Assembly: GCF_030936135.1 (NCBI RefSeq)
Contig: NC_082594.1
Span: forward strand, 18,067,553 to 18,131,552
Source of the DNA: Gavia stellata
Taxonomy: Eukaryota > Chordata > Aves > Gaviiformes > Gaviidae
Length of the DNA stretch: 64,000 bases
Direction: 5' to 3'
Below, one piece after another: positions 26,060-37,460 of the stretch; position 1 is the stretch's first letter; the number at the start of each line of letters is the position of its first letter. Below the pieces are notes generated by a model, which saw nothing but the letters and a program-made list of their open reading frames with translations, ran no database searches and was not told where the DNA came from. The translations under genes and the position numbers were made by a program.

Positions 26060-26775
26060 CAAAATGCTATCCTTGGGTGAACTTTGCTCATTATCATCTC
26101 ATTATAATACCAAAACACACCTCCATCCCAAAAGTTACCTGCCTCCAAGGTGCGACCACCCCCCACTGAGTTTGCACTCTGAATTTTTCTTGGTCTATAA
26201 CTTTAAAAGCAAAGAGAGAAACTTTTACACCAATTACAACAAAGAAATATACGACTAGAGTCACTCAAGCTCCACCTGTAAAGTAAAAAATAGTATAAAA
26301 AGTCTTAAGAGAGGAGGGATGTTAGGGAAGATACCGTCGCAGACCTGCTCTGACATCTGGGATCAGTCAACGGACTGAGCCTCTCTTCCCCCCCATAGGG
26401 ATGTCTTTGGGTAAGATTTGTACATTTGGTTATACCAAGTGCTTCCCTGGGAGACTTAGAAATCTCTATAGAGTTGTTTTGTGATTTAACACATTTGTAC
26501 CCAAGCTATATTACTCATTTTCTTGGTATGTGCACATGCTTCGTGGGCAGTGGTTCTATCACCGGCAATCGAAAGAATTTGTGCATCTGTTACTTTAATA
26601 AACTACACTATTCATTAATCTAGCCATGAGAGTTCTCATTGAATGCAACCAAATTCCTTAAGGGTGGCTGTGCTAGCTCATGCAATGCAACTAGTCTGAA
26701 AGTGTGTGGAGTTACGAGTGCATCCGTAATTGTGAGAGTTCAGTACGTATATTGAACACAACCGGACTTGTAACA
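26060..26775 (+). mobile_element. Probable endogenous-retrovirus LTR
   Basis: The features follow LTR order on the plus strand. A-rich upstream sequence leads to a TATA box (TATAAAA, 26294-26300), a purine run GAGAGGAGGGA, and an R-like segment starting near 26320 (TGTTAGGGAAG). A poly-A signal follows (AATAAA, 26597-26602), then a roughly 170-bp U5-like tail ending TTGTAACA. The CCAAAACACACCTCCATCCC phrase and the following segment look familiar from bird LTRs, but I cannot name the family. The 5' limit is uncertain. If the purine run is instead a polypurine tract, the LTR would begin at 26320 and the DNA before it would be internal sequence. I found no matching target duplication and no recognisable gag, pol or env remnant. 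Confidence 0.55.
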
Positions 26776-29700
26776 CAGAGAACTGGGCATCACTCAGAAT
26801 CTAAGCCTAGCCACCCCCAGCCCCTTTGATATCTGAGGACAAGCTGGAACACAAGGGGGTTTATTTTCTGCCAAATTGCCTTGCCCTTTAACGTGACAAT
26901 GAGTCAGCTGCTGGTTTCAGAATAGCTCTTTTCGTGTAGTGTTGAATGCACTTGGGGAGTTTTGCTGAATCAGGCCACAGGCAAATTGTCATGCAGATAT
27001 GTTATATTCAAATAGTGACCTTCTTAATGAAAAGATGGATCCAGTCTTATTCCAGCTGTTGGAGATTTTTCCACTGACCAATAGAAGGGGTCTCTGAAGT
27101 CCAAGAAATATCAGAGAAATTAAAATACAGCTAAAGAAAAAAACAGTTGCAACTTTTTAAAAGCTCTTTCTATTTCATCAGCCAGAAACTGCATGTGTAG
27201 GCACTACATGGAATGGTAATGACGAGTACGTAATCCTTGCTCTGTGTATAGCAGAGTCATACTATGCAGCATGGTCCCCAGAGCCAGAGAGAGGGAGTGT
27301 GACCCTGTGTCCCAGCAGTCTGGTCCCACGCTCTGTCAGATATTTAGCCAAGCCAGGTTAAGGACACTTCATTACTCACAGGGTAGGTGGGATAAGAAGG
27401 ATTGATGGCAAGACAAAAAAAAGTAAGTAAGTGGTATCAGGAGCAGAGGAGACCTTCTGCCCCTTTTTGGAGGGGGGCAGTAGAATGAAAGCGTTAGGCA
27501 TAAACAAGGAAAATCAGAGAAGAAAGACCACCTGGGCTCTGAGTTCTCTTACTGAGGAGGTCTCAGGCCTGATGACCTGGACCTCAGTGATTGTTAATGA
27601 CCAAAAGCAAAGCCAGCAGTGCAAACTGTTAGCTCCATGGTTTTGTGTATTCACAGCTAATTTAGAGCATGACTGTTAGGGACTGAGAGTTTTCTCTATG
27701 TAGCAATGCTTAATAATGTGTGAGAAAGAATTACCCATTAGCAAGTTTGTTGCTAATGAATGAATTTAGCAGACAATTTAGTTTTAGAATTTAAAGTTGG
27801 TATGATCTGCCAGTCTTCTAAAACACTCCCATCAGTGGTCTCTAATAGCCTAGCTGATACAACGAAAGATATATTCACTTACACAGGCAGGACCTACCCA
27901 AGCTGCAACTGTATCTTGTGTCACTTATATATAAGTACAATTTTATACCCACATTAAAAGCTGCAGTATAGCCAATGGCTACTTACGACCTTAACAGTGA
28001 TATTATTGCTGCCCTTTGATTTAGGACCTGGAAAGCAGAACATTCGCTTGAAAGGTGAAACACAAATTGCTGAGGCAGGAGGTCATTTGCCTGATGGTTT
28101 TGCACCTCAGGAGTCCGATTTTCAAGGTCTTCTAACTGCAGTAGATGCACATTCACTTTTCAGTTAAAGTGGAGTATTCTTGTTTGCTAAGATGCTTCCA
28201 GGTGCTGGAGTTGCAAGGAGGAATTCAAAGATACTGTGGAAATCATTATAAAACACAAGACTTCGCAAGTCTATCCCAATCGAAAACCCAAGTTCTTAAA
28301 GATTTAACCTGGCTTTTGGCTGATAATGGGATCCCAACCATGTCAGAATTTTTTAATCTGTTTTAACAAGGGCAAGGAATTAAATCAGTCCACTGACTGA
28401 GTCGCAGTTTCAAGGAAAGGCCTCAGACTCACAAGTAAGACTACCCTCTTTCATTTCAGGCTCAGTTAAACCTCAGTCTTTTATGGCGAGAGCTCATGGA
28501 GCAGTCTCCTCATGTTGCCCTGCCTACCAGGCTCATTTGGAAACCTCCTTTTGGTGTACTCTTTCCTTCTCATCCTCTGCAATCAAGCACAGAAGTTTTT
28601 CTTGTGATCAGAATGAATTCAATGCTGCTAAAGATGTTTTGGTCTCAGTTCCTCCGTCTAGGTGACCATAAACAATGGTAGCACATCTACCTTCATAGGG
28701 AAAAAGGCAGAGAAGAAAATTATTCAGAAAAAAATGCTATGTCCATTTAAAAGGACAGCTCAAGCTGTAATTAAGCAGTGCTCAACTGGATGTGGAGGAG
28801 GTCCCTGAGCTGTAATGTAATACATGTGTGGAATAAGAGTAGAAACAAATTTATAATTCCAGCTCAAAAAAGCAGATAAAATACAGAATAAAATTGGGCA
28901 GTAAAAAAAAAAATCCAGAATTAAAATCTCTGTTGGATTTACTACCCATATTTTACCCCAAACCTTCTTTGTAGCCTACCAATGAACTCCCTCCATGTCT
29001 AAATATTTCCATCCCAGAAAGGTAGAGAGGCAAGAGCACAGACAGAGGAGAGAACAGGGACTTTGGGGAAGCCGGGAACCCACTGAGGTGTCCTGCAGCA
29101 TCGCAGACACTGGTGGAGGCACAGCCACCCTCGGGAGGAGGCAGGAGCCTTGCATAGCCCTGTCAGAGAGGCAGTGCCCTGCGGGGCCACCTTGACTGCC
29201 CAGCCCCATCCACCTCTGCTGCTCCTCAGCCTTCCTTTCCAGCCAGCAGCACTACAAAAGCAGCCCACTGCTGTTTGGTGTCGTGTCAACCAGACATCAG
29301 TAGCTCCAAAACTCACACAGGAGTTCAGAAGAGAGCAGGAATGATAATTCCCTTAGGGCACCTTGGGGAAGCCCTGCTCCAGGCACCTCTGCTTCTCGAT
29401 GGGCCTCTGGTTGTCACTGATGCCCCACTCCCTGGGAAGCCCTTGATGCAGCCAGTGAAGAATGTGACCTGAAATTCATGTCCATGGCCATGGCCTGGAG
29501 GTGGTCACTTGGACCTGCTTCCAGGGCCCGCGGGAGGCCGACACTGGCCAGGGACGGGCATGGGCTGAAGAGCTACATTTCCAGGAGACAAGCACCCAGG
29601 TGGCCTGGCACAACCTGCGCGTCCATGCCAGCTCTGGAAAACAAGAAGGTGACACTGTGACTGGAGTCACTCCACTCACACATAAGTTGTGTTTTATTAG

Positions 29701-31454
29701 CAAGTGTTGAGCACTTATCAAGTTGCAACTTCCTTTTTAGTCTCATTAACTATTTAGCTTTACCTTATGATGCATAAATAAAAAGGCATCCCTAAACTGT
29801 ACCGCTGTCTTATTTCTGCCAGGCCTTCAGAAGGGCTCATTGTACCTCCCCCACTGGAGAGAAGTCTCCGACCACTGACACCATATGGAGCAAAATGCAT
29901 TTGGTAAAATTGGAGATGAACCAAAAGAACAGGTATTTGGAGACTAAATCAGCCCTGTCCATTTTATCTCTCTGATTCAGCATTCTGCAAATTTCTGACC
30001 TCATATCGATTTCTGATTTTAGTGGGGACAGTGTTTACAAGAACCAATTGTAACTCGACCTACTTACGCTTTCTTGGTCTAAGAATAGCGTGTTCGGGCT
30101 GCCGCTGCCTGCCAGGACTGGCAGCTGTTTCTGAGATCACTATCAGACATACTTTAAAGGGTGTTTTCCACTTAAGGAGATCTACAAGATGCCTTTTGCC
30201 TTTTTTAGGTTTCAGTTATTGATGGGAAAAAAATATTAATTTCAAAGTAATTGTGACCTAAAAACAGCCTTGCAAAAAGCCGCCCGTCCTCTCCCCGCAG
30301 CACCACTCAGCAGCCCTCAGCCCACCGTTTCGTGGTGCTCGGGATTCAGCTCCCACTGGTTCACCGCAGCCTGCATCGGGCCCTAATTTTACACCTGTCT
30401 TTCCATTATCCTTTTCTGGGTTTTCAGCTTCATTCTAACGTATTTTTCCAGAGATCAAGTGCACTCAGGGGTTTCTGGTGACAACTAAATATCTTTGATT
30501 TTTTTTTTCCTTTTATTTCTAACTTTAATTTTTTCCTACCTTTGGGATTATACAGCACCTTCTAGGTAGGAGCTGTCAGATTTCTCTCCCTGAGAAACAT
30601 TTGTGTTTTACAAAAACCGAGACTGAAAAATAACTGATTGCAACAATCGGGAGTTGGGGCGGAGGCAGAGAGGGCAAAGAATAAGGCTTGAATTCATATT
30701 TTAAAGAAAGCAAAGGAGGAACCTCAGCTGCTTCTTGGGCAAAAGGTGGTGAAGTCCATGCAACTCCCTCAGTGCGTTTCCCAGGGGGTGCAAGGGAGGC
30801 CAAAAGCAGCCTCCAGCATGCCCCAGCTCTGTGCCCTGCCACGCCGGGCAGGCTGCGGCGCTGCCCTGGCTTGTGCCATGGCTGCAGCCTCCGGGCTGTG
30901 TGGCTGGTTGGACTCTCACCGAGTCACCCGGCCCTGGCGTGCCCTCCCCACAGCACCGCGGACCCCACGGGCACCTCGGCCTTCCCCGTGCACCATGGCC
31001 GCGGCTCTGGATGGGAAGCTGAGCAGGAACGGCAGCAGCCGGGGCTGCTGGACACTAATCCGCCGGAGGATTTATCACTGGGGTTTTCAAGGTGCAGACA
31101 GCCCGCGCACGAGTGCTAAGCTGCAGCAGTTTGCAGCAAGGCTACAAGCCCCAGTGAGGGCAAGGCCGGGCATGAGGGCTGCAGCAATTAGTGGGCAGCA
31201 GCTCCCCATTGCAGGCAGGGCTTCCCCAGAGAGTCACAGCATCCCACCCAGCACCGGCATCACCACCAAGGGCTGCCCTTTGGTGCTTCTTGGATGCTGA
31301 GTGCTAATTATGTTGCACATTCCTCCTCACTGAAAGCAGCTGACAGCTCTTAGGGAAAAAAACGCATGCACCAGTGCTGTTATTGAAGACCCAAATGGTC
31401 TCTTTCCCAGGGAGCATTGGGATGTAGCACAAGGGAAATCGTAGAGGAGTCCAC
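26776..31454. other. Intergenic, no gene seen
   Basis: No recognisable exon, RNA gene or transposon. A GC- and CpG-rich patch at about 30,830-31,100 is listed separately. Confidence 0.5.
30830..31100. promoter_or_regulatory. GC/CpG-rich patch
   Basis: About 20 CpG dinucleotides occur in 270 bp by eye, far above the surrounding intergenic DNA. It lies inside a 184-codon plus-strand frame (30746-31300), which is probably an effect of low stop-codon frequency in GC-rich DNA. It may be a CpG island of an unannotated non-coding transcript or a distal element. Confidence 0.3.
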
Positions 31455-31529
31455 ACAGAATCACAGAATGATAGAGGTTGGAAGGGACCTCTGGAGATCA
31501 TCTAGTCCAACCCCCCTGCCAGAGCAGAG
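31455..31529 (-). mobile_element. CR1 LINE 3' end, very short
   Basis: Starts with tandem CACAGAAT units and continues GGTTGGAAGGGACCTCTGGA, then GATCATCTAGTCCAACCCCC. This is the reverse complement of the CR1 3' terminus. Only about 75 bp remain, a typical extreme 5' truncation. It closely resembles the start of the copy at 47,459. Confidence 0.9.
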
Positions 31530-33574
31530 TCCCCATGGGGGTCTTCACCGCATGGACGCCCATGCTCTTGGCCAGAGAAAAATGCCTCGTGGTGCATTAG
31601 ACCAGAGCCCACAGATCCCAGTGCCATGGTGAAGCGGTGAAGGCCAAGCTGAGTGAAGGAGAAAGCGACTGTCATGTCCTGTGCAGCCCTGCGTGGGAGA
31701 GGAGAGCTATCCTCCCTGCCCAGCCCAGGCAGAGCCTCTTCCCCCGCCAGCCCCGCACCAGGGCTGTCTCCCTCCCTGCCTACAGGATCACTGCTTCCCA
31801 AAGGTTCGCCTTCCAGTTTGCTGTGAGATATTCATTTTCCCCTTTCAAGCACAGGACCGAGTGGGACTTTCACTGGGGCAAGCCTGGGCCCCCAGCTAGT
31901 CAGATCTTGTTTTGATGACCGTTGGCCACCTTTTCACCATGGAGTGTGGCTCTGAGGCATCCTCTCCCCTGCAGCCCCTGAGATGCACACCAACCCCTTT
32001 CCCTCATGGCCACCCAAACCACTACCCCGCTGTGCAATGGTTTACACTAAGTTTCTAAAGGAAAGGTAGAGCCAACTTCTCTATTCCCCAAACCTTTGGA
32101 GACTGAGGTTAGGACTGAGCTCAAGCGTGGTGCTCCACTGCCTTTTTCTTCTTGATTCTGCTGCTGTTTGTGGAGACTATGGGTGGCCAAGGACATGCCC
32201 TGATAGGCCATGGCCAAAAACTGATCCTGACTGAGAGGCTGAAACTTAAATGATTTAAGATCTGTATGCTCTCAGGCAATAAATACAGACAGTATTTAAA
32301 ATATGAAAAGCTCCTCAGCGGAATACGATTTTTATTAATGTGATATTTATTTTCATGAAACCAGTGATATTTATTAATACTTGTCACTCATAATGGGCAT
32401 GTTTTGCAGAAACACGTTTTGATCCATCATTCTTTGTCACCTGATTGCTGTTACTAACTGCCATGGCTTCGTGATTTGCTGCTTTTGGATATCATAGATC
32501 ACTTGAATCACATGTGATTGTCATCTTCCTGACTGATCACTGTAGATTTTATGAACAGGACTCCCCTTATCTCCTCAAGAAGTACATGCAGATAAGTTCA
32601 AATTTTTAATGACTACCTCTAATTTATATTCTCTTAATCATTTGGTAAATAAAAGTTCTTGACAATACCCAAAAAGCAATTTCAGCAAGTGCCTTCCCAA
32701 AGACATTATTATCATCATTATATTTTATTACTACAATGGTAGTGTCTAAAGATCAGAACATCACCAGAAAGCACCGAGCAGTTAAATAACAATAATATCC
32801 CTACCTTAAAGAACTGACATCTATGCACAACAGTATAAATAGAGGTAGCTAAACATATAGATTTTTATTTGCATTTAATACAAATAAATGAATGAGGAAA
32901 CACAAGAAAACTAATGATGCTACTGGGAGAAAAAACATTTCCACTGACACAATCAAATATAATGTGCTTCATTCAAATTATCCAGCAGAGAAAACATGTG
33001 CATTCAAACACCTGGAAAATTGTAACTCATTAGATGTGTACTGATAATAATATTCTCCATGTTGTTTTTGTTTTGCTCTATTTACCCAGTCCTCATCTTC
33101 AGGACAAGCTGCTTCATCTCACCCCAGCACCGAAGCACTCACCACCCTGCTGCAGTGATGCAAAAGGAAACCAGGGCTGTGGACTGTAGTCTGGTCTGAA
33201 TTGGCTAGATAGTTGCGTCTTTTGACCCAAGAAATTGAATAAAATTGCAAACTGCTTCTACAGAAAGAAAAACTGAAGGGTATGTTATTTTCCAAGTATG
33301 TAAAGCATTTTTTCCCCTGAGCATAGTAAGAGACCACCAGCAACACACATTGTCTTTGGCCACGACTCCTTCCACCCGAAGTTTCATGCTTTGGGTTTTT
33401 TTCTTGTGTTTTCACAGAAAGCATCTCCCTGGTTGTCTACAGAGCTGAACCTTAGTGGTTTCCCTCTTTCTCTCACAAATACGCAGCAGCTACCACACCT
33501 TTCCTTCCTCCTGAGGTTTTTCCATCACAGCATTAGGAAACATCTCAGACCTCAGGGTCCCAACTCATCACTTT
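31530..33574. other. Intergenic, no gene seen
   Basis: No exon or clear gene. Much of 32.4-33.06 kb is AT-rich. A possible old repeat remnant is listed at 32,700-32,850. Confidence 0.5.
32700..32850 (+). repeat. Possible old amniote-type repeat remnant
   Basis: TTATTACTACAATGGTAGTG, TCTAAAGATCAGAACATCAC, and CCCTACCTTAAAGAACTGAC follow the order of an old repeat seen in reptiles ('attacagtagtgcctaaaggcc ... ccctgccccaaagagcttacaatcta'). I recognise the pattern but not the formal family name. Divergence is high. Confidence 0.35.
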
Positions 33575-33815
33575 ATCATAGAATCATAGAATGGTTTGGG
33601 TTGGAAGGGACCTTCAAAGAACTAGTCCAAAACCATGACCATGGGCAGGGACATCTTTCACTAGATCAGGTTGCTCAAAACCTTGGCCAACCTGACTTTG
33701 AACACTTCTAATGATGGGGCATCCACAGCTTCTCTCGGCAACCTGTTCCAGTGTCACACAACCCTCATCACCTTGCCCATGTGCAGTAGTTTTCTACTAT
33801 GTCTAACCAAGGTGC
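33575..33815 (-). mobile_element. CR1 LINE 3' fragment
   Basis: Begins with TCATAGAATCATAGAATGG (two terminal octamers) and GTTTGGGTTGGAAGGGACCT, followed by the reverse complement of CR1 sequence: CAGGTTGCTCAAAACC, then CTTCTCTCGGCAACCTGTTC. It is minus-strand oriented and truncated after about 240 bp. The left part is clear and the right limit is approximate. Confidence 0.87.
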
Positions 33816-36800
33816 ACATTCAGTCTTTCCTCATTTCCCAAAAGCGAAGGCAGCTGCCATGGCCAAAAGCTTCTGCATGTTGATAAGACTTCTCAGCCCC
33901 CAGCACACCAAAGATTCATTCATTCTCCCTCTGTTTGGTGGTGTTTTGAATGGATGAAGTCAAAACATACAGAACAGGCACACGTCCAGGCCTTGGGTAA
34001 GGCATTGGCCCGTCAGAGCAGAATGTGTGGGACACCAAAAAAATTAGACATTATCTTTACTGCTTCTGCCATATCAGTTTTGGCCTGGCTGGAGGCTACT
34101 TTGGTTCCAGAACAAAACAGAGCCAACTCAGGGTGAGCAGGGAATGGATAACCCAGCCATTGACCTTCAGATAGGCATCTGCAGCACTTAAGAGCATGGT
34201 AACCAGAGGGCTGTCTCACAGGCTGTATATCCCCCGTGCCCGCTCCACAATGACAGTGTCCTCCAAGCTATCAAACATCTCTGATAGGAAGGAGGTCTGC
34301 ACTGAGGTATATCAGAATGTAAGCTACCAAACTGTATTTTGCTTTGAACTTCTTACTTCAAAAAGGCAGAGGAAGCCCTTAAAATGAAAACTCTTGCTCC
34401 GTTTTTTATTAGCAATTAATATGGAGCTCAGTGAATTAAAACAACATTGAAAAATGAAGAAAATGCTTCATAGAATTACATTATGCAAATTGTTTTAATG
34501 GAAAAGCATGTTTGCTTTATTAGAGGCCATATTGCCTGCTCTACAGTCATGTTCTTAATCAGACTAATTGCTCTTGCTTTTGCAGTTTAGAGGAAAGGCA
34601 GGGATGCACGCAATTGTCAATGTAAATTATAACTCATTTACAACCTCAAAATCTGCACCATGTTCTGCAGCAGCGCAGCTGAGCCACAGACATCGCTCCC
34701 CCAACCCGCTCGAGCTTGACAACATTGAGAGAGGCAACAGTTCCTTGCAGGAGTGCTGAAGTGTGGTTGTGATAATGTTCTTGCTCCATTTTTAATTTAA
34801 CCAGGCTATCTCTCACAGCAAGATGACAAGTAAGCACCCCAGGAATTGAGGTGGATGTGCATGGACATCTACTGAGTTCACAGTAGCAATACAGGTCTAA
34901 AAACTTGTCCCCTAGATGATAAGGGCCTCTGGAACAAATTCACACATGCAGAAGAATTGCTGTGCAGTTGACCTTCCCTGTACTTGTCCGTATGGCAAAG
35001 GTGATTTTTTTTATTTGGGAATACAGCAATGACACAGAGTTCTGTTCTGGAATAGCTTATTTGCCTACAACAGTGATAGTCAATTTGCCATGCAAGACAA
35101 AAGCATCCAAGAGCTCACATGCTCTACCTAAAAGAAAGACTTCCATAACAACCCCCTTCTCCATATGGGCTTTCCGTATCAGAAACAAAAGCCTGCTCAA
35201 CAAGCTTGGATCTTGCCAAGCCTCAATATGATATTTTAGTGACTTTTTATACAGTAATAATTCCAATGGTACACATGTCCGGTAGCACCAAAATAAGGTG
35301 TCTGCAAAATGACAAATTATTTTCCTTCCTTCTACTCTCTTGGTCTGAAAACCCTGTGAGAAACTTCTCATTCCTACTTACAAAGTAGATTTGTTGCTAG
35401 AAGATCTGGATCTCAACTTGAAACATTAATAAAACCTTCAGATCATCCAGTCCAGCTCTCTGTTCTTGTAGGATTTTACTTGGAGAAGGGCTCCAAGCCA
35501 GTCTAATCAACGTACAATTGGATTTGGAGCTTGGCTTTATTTTTCCTCTTGCTCTGGTTTCAAAACACCAAAGGCCAAAGGTGTGCCATTACTGGGAATT
35601 CTTGCACAAATAGGGAAGACTCAGGTCCCTGTGTGTTGTCAGCACCATGATTACTTTGCGAAGAGCCTGCGGCAGTTTTAAGTAGAGAAACAAAGAGCTG
35701 GGTTACTACTGCCAGCTTCAAATATTTAAGTATCATGAGTCAGATTCCCCCAAATCCAAACAAACAATTTTCTTTAAATAGCAGCAACTAAGGAGCTCTC
35801 TTGACTTAAGCCATTATTATTCCTTCGGATCACATTTCCTCTGCAAGCACTAGGGCAAGAAACTTACTTTTTGTAAAAGGCAGGACCCTCACCTCATTTC
35901 AGATGTCCAGGACCCACAGATCTAAAAGCTCCCAAGGTGACTAAAAAAATCACAGGCATAGTGCTAAATAAACCTGCCTCCAAATGCTGCTTTGGTTTCC
36001 AAGTGCATTGACTTGGCACCTGGGTAAGTATTGGGTTTCTTTTCTTCTCTTTTCTTCGGTGCTCTTTTGTTTCACATACAGGAGGAAAAACAGTGCTTTT
36101 TCAGAGGGTAGTGTGATAACATCCTTGCAAGTAGGTCCAGAGTCTCTTTTTCTCCTTTGAAATGCCTTAGATTATGAGATATTTTCAAGTTTAAAAATTG
36201 CCAAGGAATGAAATTTCTTCAGAAGTGTCCTTTGAGTCAAAGATAAAAGTGATGCCCAGCAGGTATAGGCTAGCAGTAGTCAAAGAAAAGATGAACTCCC
36301 AGCAGAAGCTGTGAAATTCACTCCCTCTAGTTCTGCTACTGTATAAGACTACACCATTCTCTATTCCCAATCTTTTTTTTTTTTCCTATCCACTGGCTGT
36401 ACCAATAAATGTGCAATAAATCTGCCTGTGAGTCTGCCTTTCTAGCCTCATTATCCTGCCGTTTATGATGTTTTCCCGGAGCACAGGACTTAGACTGCCA
36501 AACATTTCATGCAGTGACCCAAGCTCCATCAAGAGGTGACACATCTGGATGCCACTGCAGCTGGTGGAGCACACCCCAGGGCTGTGGGAGCGGGCACCAG
36601 CTTGGACCTCAGGAAGGCGATCTTCAACTTCCAGGTTTAGCAATGCTCTTCTGATACATCAGTGAGCATTTAACATCTTCTGCCTTCATAAATCTGAGAT
36701 TTTGGGAAAGTTCATTGGTATTCTGTGGAATTATACATTTAGATGCAATGCTAGGAATACAGGAATGCTAAGATTCTTTTGCAGAAGGGGGAAAATTAAC

Positions 36801-37369
36801 CTGGAAAGGCAGGGTAAGCATCCAGACCAGGTACCAGGAGAGAGGCTGGTGGTGAGAGGAGTATTTCTGAGAAACCTGCTTTTATGTCCTACAAAACTAT
36901 ATTACCATTTCCGCCCATATTCCTCATTTGCCTTCATGCCAACCATGTTGGTTCTCACTCTAATTTAAACCTGGGGCAAGCCAAGGAGAGAAGCTTCAAG
37001 TCTGTGTCCCTGACTCTCTAATGCCACCTCCAGCTTCCCCAAGAAAGCCAGATATGCAGAGGAGGATGACACACAGCCACCTGTTCTGGTAGAGCAAATT
37101 ATAATGCCGGCTTCGTTGGTGCTACAACATAAAATCAATGTTGCACATTAAAGGGTCCTTCAATGGACATCAAGAACGAAATGTCATTCTTGTCTGGCTA
37201 GATAAATTAACTTTTAGAAATTAACTACATTCCTAGCACATCTCTAACTCACAGTCCTTTAAGATTGTTGAGGATCGGACCACTCATAAGCTACTTCTCA
37301 TCTCTAACTCAAGAAGCATTTAAAAAGGAAGCCGGTGTCTTCCTGTCCCCCCCCTAATACCTGGGAAAC

Positions 37370-37460
37370 TTGAGTTTGGAAGATCAAATGACTTTCCCCA
37401 GCCACCTAACAGTCCTGTCGCAGACCGAGTCTTCTGGCTCAGCTCCTGGGGTCCCGGCTA
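37370..37460 (+). repeat. Possible MIR/CORE-SINE-like remnant
   Basis: GAAGATCAAATGACTTTCCC, CAGCCACCTAACAGTCCTGT and CGCAGACCGAGTCTTCTGGC resemble the MIR-type series 'aagtgacttgcccaaggtcacacag ... ggcagagccgggtct'. Low-scoring by eye. Confidence 0.25.

Noticed and set aside
25797..26258. 153-codon frame as retroviral gag/pol/env remnant
   Set aside because: No zinc knuckle, protease, RT, integrase or envelope motif. The right half looks like LTR U3 rather than coding sequence.
30746..31300. 184-codon plus-strand frame as a gene
   Set aside because: Explained by the CpG/GC-rich patch that depletes stop codons. The translation shows no domain.
35436..35480. CR1-like phrase 'cagatcatccagtccagctct'
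   Set aside because: Only about 20 bp match and no terminal octamer or extended similarity, so it cannot be supported as a CR1 copy.
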